Source: Acanthacorydalis orientalis (Eukaryota; Arthropoda; Insecta; Megaloptera; Corydalidae). From it: DNA of 64,000 nt. The translations under genes were made by a program, and so were the position numbers. Positions 56,236 to 64,000 of the stretch are shown here, in pieces (the first letter of the stretch is position 1; each line of letters opens with the position of its first letter). The stretch spans positions 35,110,693 through 35,174,692 of the forward strand of contig CM068315.1 of assembly GCA_034766995.1 (NCBI GenBank), given 5' to 3'. Under the pieces are notes generated by a model. The model was not told the DNA's origin. It was given only the letters and a program-made list of their open reading frames with translations, and did not search any database.

Positions 56236-56880
56236 CAGGTAACCCCAGTATAACATGGTCATTAGATTCTTTAAAAATGTCGTGTTTTGTGAATTCTTGT
56301 TATACGAAATAAAGGACTAGTATAAAAAAACAGGGTTCGCTCTAAAAATTAACAAAACTATACTATTTTCTTTTCACGACTTAGAAAAATATGTTTATTA
56401 AAGCAATCAACAATTGATCAAAAGTATTACATATTAATATTACGTAATGTTTCCTTCTTCATCACTGCTAAACACCATTAAACGCGGGCGTTTTCTTTCT
56501 GGCAAAATATTCTCATTTTCTGATCATTCTTCTGCATCATCTTGATTTCTATGCTATACTTTTTTCAAAAAAATCTGTTATTTTCTGTTGTTTGTTTTTA
56601 TCCAAGAGATTTTTATAAATTTCGTTGTATGGAGCTAAACATTTGTGAAGTTCTGTCTCAAATTTTGCGCTTATTTCAGTGAAAGGATCTGCATTTAGAA
56701 AATAGAACTCCATTTTCTCGGCTAAGTTTGTGCCTTCCTCTATACTGTTTAAGGTAAAATTTTGAATTTCAGAGTTTCCACCTGTACTATCGTTCTCTGA
56801 ATTAATTTGGTTTATCTCAGATGCCATTTGCATTAAATTTCCCCAATTCTTCCCCAATTTTCCCAATTCTGCTTTGGTGA
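56236..56880 (-). mobile_element. Tigger/pogo-like relic, 3' part
   Basis: The 3' end CAGGTAACCCCAGTATAACA follows TA at 56234-56235. It has an internal repeat of the motif (TTGTTATACGAAATAAAGG), as is common in Tigger ends. Upstream on the minus strand lies a C-terminal coding fragment. The 5' end and most of the gene are lost near 56880. Confidence 0.55.
56549..56866 (-). pseudogene. Tigger/pogo-like transposase C-terminal fragment
   Basis: A 105-codon acidic, helical frame. A Ser/Asn-rich stretch (INSENDSTGGNSEIQ) is followed by an amphipathic segment and a closing DKNKQQKITDFFEKSIA. The last part resembles the PIP-box-like K/Q-x-x-I-x-x-FF motif often found at the very C-terminus of Tigger/pogo transposases. 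No DDE residues fall within the fragment. The assignment leans on this motif plus the Tigger-like terminus 310 bp downstream; a chance frame cannot be excluded. Confidence 0.45.
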
Positions 56881-57237
56881 GTAGGAAAACTATATAGATG
56901 TATTTTTTTTATTTATATTGGGTCAGTAGGAAAATAATTGGGGGGAAAATAATATAAATTTTATTTATATTGGGGTTTTGTATATGAATTGTAAGCTCAT
57001 AAACCGTAATTATTTTTCACTTACTTAAATAATGGGTACAGAATTATTCAAAGAGAAGCAAGAATATTTTAGAGTTCATCTATTTTTAGAATGTTCGACC
57101 AAAACTTTTAGTTTGGAAGAAAGAGTGAATTTTGAACATTGATGTAAATTTATTTAAAAGTATATTTTTTTAAATGTCTAATATATGGTGTCAGTAAAAT
57201 AATAAAATTTACCATAATACAATTTAAGCACTGTATT
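56881..57237. other. possible trace of short-mariner end at 56920
   Basis: TTGGGTCAGTAGGAAAATAA near 56920 resembles the short-mariner terminus, but nothing of the body follows. Confidence 0.35.
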
Positions 57238-57400
57238 TACATTCACTTTCACCAATAGATTCTAAGATTTCTCTATCCTTTAACACATTTAGGTTGATGG
57301 AATTATCATCAAAATATACACAAGCAATAATCAGAAATGATCAATGATAAATTATTGAAATGTTTCGATTAGAGAAAAAATTAGAAGTTTTAGGATGATT
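57238..57400. mobile_element. long-TIR MITE, degenerate
   Basis: TTCACTTTCACCAATAGATT at the left; ATTATCATCAAAATATACAC and AATCAGAAATGATCAATGAT at the right. Confidence 0.5.
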
Positions 57401-58458
57401 GAAAAAGTAATAAGAAAAAAATAAAAACCTACATTTTTAATATATTTATTAAGGTATCATTTAACTTAAAAATAAAATGATTCAGTTCTCTGATATATTT
57501 AATTTCGGATAAAATAATTATTTTTTTTGTAATGATCATACTGAATGGAAAATTCTATTATATTGAGATTATTCAGTGTTCAAGATAAAAACGGATTGAA
57601 AAAATTTATAGATAAATGTTTAATCTATCGATTAAACATTTATCAGATCTTCATTTAATTTATTAACAAAACCAATCTAAATAATCGTACACTTTAAGTG
57701 GGTATTACAAACAGAATTATATTTTATCGATTCTATAATAATTACAAATTCTTATTACATTGAAAAGGTTTGACCCTTTGTATTTCCTTCATCAAACACA
57801 GTACAGTTTCGATAATAACACTGTCATACTTTGATAGATTATGTTTAATTGTTATTAATTGCTGTGCGAAATAAATTTCAGAGAAGAGGAAAACTTTGTA
57901 TTGTATTAACTTGATGTGGAATAAGAAATTCGTTTCGCTTTTTAATAATTAAAAAAAATAAATACGACGGTAACGAATGGTGTAAGAATATTAAAATAAC
58001 GTAAAGTTATTTGTAAAAGAAAAATCTATACATCAATAAAAAAATATTTGATATAAGATTTTAAATAAGATTTATTTAAGTGTATTTTGATCATCGACTC
58101 TGTTTAATAATAATAAATCTATTTAGAAATGCGTATATAAATGTTTAAAAGGTTTTGTTGAGTGATCGAAATAAAGAAAATATTTGAAAAATATATAAAC
58201 GATGTATTAACTGATATATATCTTTGATTTTATTCGAGACGAATAAAATTGAAAGTTCAAGGAAAAGACTGTCATAAAATCTGCATTAAAATAACTGCAT
58301 TACTTGTAGACAAGTTTTTAAAAAAATACGTTTTCTTTGAGTTGTTAATGATCTTGTATTAAATCAAATAAGAATTTTATTAATTTCTTATATTTGTTTT
58401 TTATTTTTTTATATCTACTATCAATTTAAATTGAAAAAATAATAACAGACGCTATTTA
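57401..58458. other. no gene; one Tigger-like terminus motif
   Basis: AAAGGTTTGACCCTTTG at 57768 repeats the end motif of the element at 183-1505. The rest is featureless. Confidence 0.4.
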
Positions 58459-59047
58459 CTAAGTTGGTAGAAAAATATTTGTAGTATATGACCTTCAAAT
58501 TCATATAAATTTACAGCCATTTTGATTCTTCTAGTTGTTTTAAGTGGCACAGAACAGTTGGATGACTAACGCCTAACATTTGTGCAAGCTCTCGAATTGT
58601 TGTTCGTAGTTCTGATTCAATTAACACCTTCAGTTGATCGTTATGAACTGAAGAAGGACGCTCACGACCGTCTACATCTTTAAAGTTTTCGTCTCCAGCA
58701 CGAAATATTTGGAACCACTATTACGTTTGAATTTTTGGAACCACCATGCACCGTACGTTTCTTAACAGTAGCTACACCAAAAGCATCATTCAGTTTACGA
58801 GTAGTTTCTGCTGCTTTACCACCCGTTCTGAATTCATTCAAAAATTTGCTCTGATTTACTTCTTTTCCATCTTTAATTCAATGGCCCAATTGGAAACAGA
58901 ATTAATAATAAAATCAACATCAATGTCTCCAAAATATAACACTTTAAAATGATATTAAGATGAACACGATGAATTGACACTTTCATTGAAACAAATTATT
59001 ATTAGAATTGAAAAACAAAAACCACAATCATTTTCCTATCAACCTAA
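58459..59047 (-). mobile_element. short HTH-only mariner, complete copy
   Basis: 589 bp, minus orientation, TA on both sides. The left end is CTAAGTTGGTAGAAAAATAT and the right end TTTTCCTATCAACCTAA. On the minus strand the HTH frame starts ATGGAAAAGAAGTAA near 58873. A tandem duplication of about 28 bp at 58703-58758 (AATATTTGGAACCACTATTA, then AATTTTTGGAACCACCATGC) explains the extra length. Confidence 0.85.
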
Positions 59048-59494
59048 TAAATTCGTCCTTTTTTAGTTTAATAACTTATAAGACGTAATTCAATATAATA
59101 GTACTGTGGCTAAATTCATATTCATAAATAAATCATAATTTCTTATAAATCAAATTTTCTTATCAACTTGTTACAGACTGCTATCTTTTTAACTGAAAAT
59201 TTTCATTATTTCCTTGTTCTTATTTGTCATCTTTGCATTTTAAATCTGTTGGATTTTAAATCTTCCATTATTTTCTTTATGCATTCAAATCTTAATATTC
59301 TTCTATAATTCTTCCATTTCACTGCTCCTTCTACTATTGTCTTTATCGACCCATAATCCTTTAATTAGTGTATTATCAAATTAACTCTTCAGGATATTTC
59401 ATAAACTTCTACAATCATTTTGCTGAATATTTCATTTTTATTGTAAAGAAATTCAGAAATTTTTATAAACGCGTATTTTATTCATCTAAAAAAC
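59048..59494. other. possible MITE left arm at 59100-59170
   Basis: GTACTGTGGCTAAATTCATA recalls the long-TIR terminus; the remaining sequence is unique. Confidence 0.35.
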
Positions 59495-59665
59495 ACTTTC
59501 TGCATCTCAGCGCTATGAAAATAATAGAATTTCCATCTAAATGTGCATAAGAAATGATCACAAGTGATCATTAATCAATTATTCAACATTTTTGATTAAA
59601 CATTTTTTGTAGTTTTTTGATGACTAAAAAAATTAATTTGCGAATGTGAATTTAGTCATAATAGT
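59495..59665. mobile_element. long-TIR MITE, right half
   Basis: CATCTCAGCGCTATGAAAAT, ATCATTAATCAATTATTCAA and TTGCGAATGTGAATTTAGTC. Confidence 0.6.
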
Positions 59666-59691
59666 AAAAAGTATGTTTTGGAATGAATATA

Positions 59692-60531
59692 TGAGGGTCG
59701 TCTGATATAGGTTTGGTAAATTTTTATAATTTGGTGCCACCATTCATTTGATAAAGTCACGGCTATCAAGTGTCACTTTTTAAATCAGCATGGGTGAAAT
59801 TTCAACTAGAAACAACGCGTTGTTCACGTTATACAGATCTTTGAAGCGAGCATTGTAGCAGTTGCCGCAAAAATGGAAAAAACGAGCAGACCTTTTTGCG
59901 CCGATTTGTGACCGTGGATGAAAAATGGATCCATCACTACACACTTGAGTCTAAGCAGCTATCAAAGCAGTGGACAATAACAGATGAAAGTGAGCCGAAG
60001 AAGGCGAAGACCATTTTGTCGACTGGGAAAGTGATAGCCACTATTTTTTTGGGACTCCCAACGAATCATCCTGATCGATTACTTAACGAAGAGAAAAGTA
60101 ATAACAGGAGCCGAATATGCAACTTTATTGGAACATTTGAAAGAAGATCTGAAACAAAAACGGTCAAGATTGAGACACAAAAAATGCTGTTTTTGCAGCA
60201 GAAAAATTGCACGAATTAGGCTTTGAATTGATTCCTTATCCACCCTATTCTCCCCCGTGTGATTTAGCCCAGTGTGACTTTTTTTACCTCCCAAACTTGA
60301 ATATTTAGCTCGGTGGGAAGAAATTCTCATCAAATGAGGATGTCGTCCGCGTCGTCAATGCATATTTTGTAGATTTTAAGAAAAGCTACTTTTTCGGCGA
60401 GATGAAAAATTGAAAACTCGGTGGACTAAGTGTATAGCTCGCATTGAAGACTATGTTGAGAAATAAAATCGATTTTTTACAAAAAACGGTGTTAAACTTG
60501 CTTTCTTACCATACTTATCAAACGACCCACG
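59692..60531 (+). mobile_element. internally deleted mariner, second lineage (copy G)
   Basis: 840 bp with ends TGAGGGTCGTCTGATATAGG and, on the other strand, CGTGGGTCGTTTGATAAGTA, bordered by TA. It shares with copy D the deletion that joins GCAAAAATGGAAAA to AACGAGCAGACCTTTTTG. Confidence 0.85.
59875..60466 (+). pseudogene. mariner transposase, catalytic half only
   Basis: The frame 59896-60219 reads RRFVTVDEKWIHHYTLESKQ with the first catalytic Asp and its D-E-K-W context intact. It continues with SEPKKAKTILSTGKVIATIF, then a frame change into TGAEYATLLEHLKEDLKQKR. Around 60190 about 40 bp containing the second catalytic Asp are deleted (AAAATGCTGTTTTTG joins GCAGCAGAAAAATTGCACGA). The third block QCDFFYLPNLN keeps Asp, and the C-terminal EDYVEK-stop is at 60466. 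It lacks the HTH half through the ancestral internal deletion. Confidence 0.8.
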
Positions 60532-60782
60532 TAGTGAAAAAAATTCGAGTGATCCGATAAAAATATACCCGTTCTTTCTTCATATCATGCTCGATCTGAC
60601 GAAAAAGTTTATTAAAGCTATGAATGGAGACAATGAATTCTTTCAGTATTTAAATAATAAATTTCTACCTATAAACAACACAAAAAATAAATAAAATATT
60701 TCACTTCAAATTTTAGAGCAGAGAAATGATAGAAGACAATAAATTTCATTTTTTGTCTAAATCTCGTTAAATAAAACTTTGT

Positions 60783-60845
60783 TTGTGACAAATTTATTTG
60801 TGAAAATGAATTTAACCACAGTGCGAAAAACTATATTATGGAGTT
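60783..60845. mobile_element. long-TIR MITE, terminal fragment
   Basis: TTATTTGTGAAAATGAATTT, then AACCACAGTGCGAAAAACTA: the outer 60 bp of the right arm only. Confidence 0.55.
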
Positions 60846-61100
60846 CGAAGACCTTTAATTCAATTACTGTCTGTTACCTTTTTCACCGTTTTCGTTAAAT
60901 AATCAAATGTTCATCTGCTTTAAGACAACTTTCTTACACCAGAATAAGACAACGCTTTTTTCTGCAAACTTTTCCATTCTCTGGAGAGGTTGCAGATAAA
61001 ATCGCTTGCATTGGCGTTCACTAGATTTCATTTTAGTTTTCTCGTAAGACAGACAGAAATGCCATGAAAATGATAATCGTCGCATATACATACATACATT

Positions 61101-61103
<3 letters not shown>

Positions 61104-61161
<58 letters not shown>

Positions 61162-61190
61162 AGAGAGAGAGAGTGAGAGAGAGGGAGAGT
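61104..61190. repeat. (TA)n-(GA)n compound microsatellite
   Basis: Long TA tract, then AGAGAGAGAGTGAGAGAGAG. Confidence 0.95.
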
Positions 61191-62204
61191 ATTTTTATTT
61201 TGATACATAAAACTGTAGTACCTAATTGGAGCAATTCAAACCTCATACCTTCTATACCGTACATTTAATTCACTTAATCCGTACTCAATCAAATATTTAA
61301 TTATCTTGAAACAACGAAATCACTAAACTCGATAGAACAAGAACAAAGTGATAAAAATATATATAGACACTACATACACACACACGCACCCATGGACGGA
61401 TACACGACATGCGTGTGTACGGTTTTTTTTTGTATTCCTCTCATAAAAGTGCTAACAATCCGTTGTAATGCAGTTTTATAGGGTCGTTAATGTTTTTATG
61501 TTTACGCCGTGGATTTGTCATATATCTCTACAGGTACTGTACGAAGTTATATTGCCGACGAGGCAACCGAATGTTTACGATGGTTTTTATCGTTGATACT
61601 TTTTAGTGTCTCTATCAATCATTTAAACAGTACTTGGTACTGATTAAATTATATGTTGTTTTTGTTATTTTCGAAGTACTTACACGAACATTCGAATAAT
61701 CACAATTAATAAATTATATATGTTTTTTCGATTTGTCAAATCTTGTATAATTTTATTTCGTGAAATGATTGATTTATGTTTATCAGGTTCATTCGCAATT
61801 CAGAATTTTTGATACTTTCTGAAATCAAATAAATAAAACAGGATTTTTTTATTTTTTTCAATCAATGATAAATATTTCTTCATCATCAACAATTCATTGC
61901 TATTTCACTACTGATTATGTTATTTTGTTTCTGTAAAAGGACCCTGTTTCTGATATAAAGTAGTAAGGCACTGCCCTGTTTATTTTTTTCACAGAAAACA
62001 ATTCTGAAATTTCCAAAAGAGAAGACAATTGCTTGAAGCAGTATTTTGTAAATAAAACGAATGAGAGTAATGTCATCGATATTGAAATTTACATAAGAAA
62101 TAATTGAAAATTATATTTAAAAAAATGGATCAGAACTTTTTTGTGGTTTTTGAGATGACTAAGAAAGTTATATATGAAAAATATTCACTTTCAGATAGAA
62201 ACAT
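61191..62204. other. no gene; possible MITE traces after 61980
   Basis: Sequence at 62070-62150 (AATGTCATCGATATTGAAAT, TTTGTGGTTTTTGAGATGAC) weakly recalls the long-TIR family. The rest is featureless. Confidence 0.35.
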
Positions 62205-62300
62205 ATCTGTACTTTATCACTCTGAAGAAGATGGACTCTCCATAGAAATACTCATAAGCAACGATCAAAAGTTACATTATTAATCAGAATTCTTTTTGTT
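62205..62300. mobile_element. long-TIR MITE, short fragment
   Basis: CACTCTGAAGAAGATGGACT, CATAGAAATACTCATAAGCA and ACGATCAAAAG in family order. Confidence 0.45.
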
Positions 62301-62644
62301 TCTGTGGTATCAAAATTAACAAGTCGAATCGAAAGCTCAAACGGGCTTTGAAATAATCTTTCATTAATGAAATTTTAGTAAGCTCACAAACAAAAAAATC
62401 AAGTCAAAAATGTTGAATAATTAATGGTAATCATTTTTTATTAATCATTAATTAGTGATTATGCTCTTTAACCCTTTCAGTACGAGTTTTTTGATTAATT
62501 TCGATAAATGGTAATTAATTGCATTAAGGGGTAGTTAAAACTAGTCAAAATTATTGTCCAAGAATTTTCCAATATCTTGAATAAAAAATTATATAATTAA
62601 ATAGTAAAAAGATTTAACCTGTCTTAATCATAGAATATAGTTTC

Positions 62645-62975
62645 TGATATTTCATTTTCACATATCAATTTTTCACTCCCCTATAAACTAAAACTCTTTT
62701 TTGATAAAAAAATATTCCATAATTGATTACTGATCATTATTTGTTGTTGATTGTATGAATTTTGACGATGATTTCCTCAAAATGATAGAATTAAAATACA
62801 TAAAAATGTTTTTAGTATCTGAGAAAGATTTTATATCATTTGTCTTTACTTAGATCTCTGAGGAAGAGGAAACCGCCATCAAAATGCACATAAAAAAGTA
62901 TTTAAAAATAATCAGTTATCAATTTCTGATCAGAAGTCAATGATACTTCGTTATTCTCACATCTAAATTAGTAAA
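62645..62975. mobile_element. long-TIR MITE, both arms
   Basis: The left arm is TTTCATTTTCACATATCAAT, CATAATTGATTACTGATCAT and GAATTTTGACGATGA. The right arm is TCTGAGGAAGAGGAAACCGC, CATCAAAATGCACATAAAAA and AATAATCAGTTATCAATTTC. Confidence 0.6.
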
Positions 62976-63969
62976 AAAATAATTAGAAACGATCAATAAT
63001 CATTTAGTGAACATATTGATCAGAAAAATATTTTATAATTTTTTGGTAAAGTGTAAAGTTCATTTGTGTATCCCTTAAAATTACCCAATCATTTTTCAAA
63101 ATCTGTACGATTTTTAGAAAATATGTAAAACTGAAAACATATTTTTTTATATAACAACTTGCCTACATTTCAAATTGATAAAATCTGACAAGTAATCGAA
63201 ATCAATTCAAGAATTGATTTCATTCGAGTGGTACGAATTTATTGCAGCTGAATCACACAACGAAGAGATAGTGTCAACCAGTATAAAATTGTATCAATTT
63301 GATTGATTGTTTCATTTAAATAACATATCAAAATCTCTGATTGTTAATACAACGAGATTTATTACACGTATCAAAATATTAAAATGATATATCAACATAA
63401 TTCAAATTTAGTTTGTGTTTCTCGAACGGAATCCATTGATTACACTAATTAATATTTTTTTAATGATGGCTACTTCCATATCTTTGACTCGGAAAGCATG
63501 GATGGTGAGGCTTTGGTTAATGTCATATAATCTTTTTTAATGCAACGATGTTTCATGATCAGTTTGCAGAACACGGTAGCTATTTTTTTTAATTAAGAAT
63601 CATAACTCGTCCAAGATTTCAAATTACTGGTCATTGATCACGATATGATAATTACTAGACTGACATAGTTTGCTAACGTATATTTATTCCTTATTCGATT
63701 CTTAATTAGTTGTTTAGATTAAAAAATACAGTTCGAACTTTTATCCATTAATATACTGTAAAACATATATTATCTGTTTCTTTTCTGAAAATAGTAAGTT
63801 GAAAATAGTAATTAATTTTTATTTAATAAAAATTAATATAGAAAAAATACTGGTTTTAAAATACAAACATGTGTAAAATGATGACAAATTCTTTTCCAAA
63901 ATATAATATTTTTATAAAGAATTTTCATAAGTTAATAACTCCAAACATCATACATTTCTGCTACCAAAT
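62976..63969. other. MITE remnant at 62976-63070, otherwise featureless
   Basis: AATTAGAAACGATCAATAAT and GTGTAAAGTTCATTTGTGTA continue a partial right arm. Beyond 63080 nothing is recognised. Confidence 0.4.
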
Positions 63970-64000
63970 TATTATATATATATAATATATATATATATAT
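63970..64000. repeat. (TA)n at window edge
   Basis: TA tract running off the end. Confidence 0.9.

Overview
This is about 64 kb of very AT-rich animal DNA, almost certainly from an insect. A hymenopteran is my best guess, from the base composition, the mariner load and the many (TA)n tracts; no host gene confirms it. I recognise no complete host gene, tRNA, rRNA or CRISPR array. The window reads as intergenic or large-intron sequence filled with dead transposons, miniature inverted-repeat elements (MITEs), microsatellites and old dispersed repeats. A run of exactly 100 N at 32026-32125 is an assembly gap.

Mariner elements dominate. (1) Three long cecropia-type mariners, related to the Hsmar1/SETMAR lineage, lie at 13937-15210 (+), 30467-31685 (-) and 39673-41317 (+). 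(2) A related short family of about 560 bp keeps only the N-terminal helix-turn-helix part of the transposase between intact ends: 8099-8648, 18352-18914, 42126-42685 and 58459-59047, a rearranged copy at 4652-5278, and fragments at 16729, 33162 and 43206. (3) A second mariner lineage lies at 22848-23656, 51541-52130, 53952-55382 and 59692-60531; two copies share one internal deletion and one copy is a chimera. (4) A fourth mariner with its own ends lies at 34978-36251.

Other DNA transposons are Tigger/pogo-like relics (183-1505, 19252-19581, 56236-56880), a piggyBac C-terminal remnant (30182-30466), a hAT transposase remnant of the GTF2IRD2-like group (48677-49459) with another hAT end at 49561, and a pair of TTAA-bounded MITEs (26140-26580, 46041-46462). 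A palindromic MITE family with very long inverted repeats recurs at least sixteen times. A degenerate tandem array of about 80-bp units fills 11800-12930. About two dozen (TA)n tracts are scattered through the window, several touching transposon ends.

Possible host sequence is confined to a few GC-richer islands. The best is 19941-20030 on the minus strand: a 30-codon open exon that starts with ATG, encodes a signal-peptide-like segment and ends exactly at a GTAAGT splice donor, with a TATA-like box about 200 bp upstream. Other islands (5690-6140, 18165-18300, 32500-32940, 52490-52640) may be conserved non-coding elements or small exons. No multi-gene pathway is visible. What links the elements is parasitism: short copies lacking catalytic domains would have depended on transposase supplied by full-length relatives.
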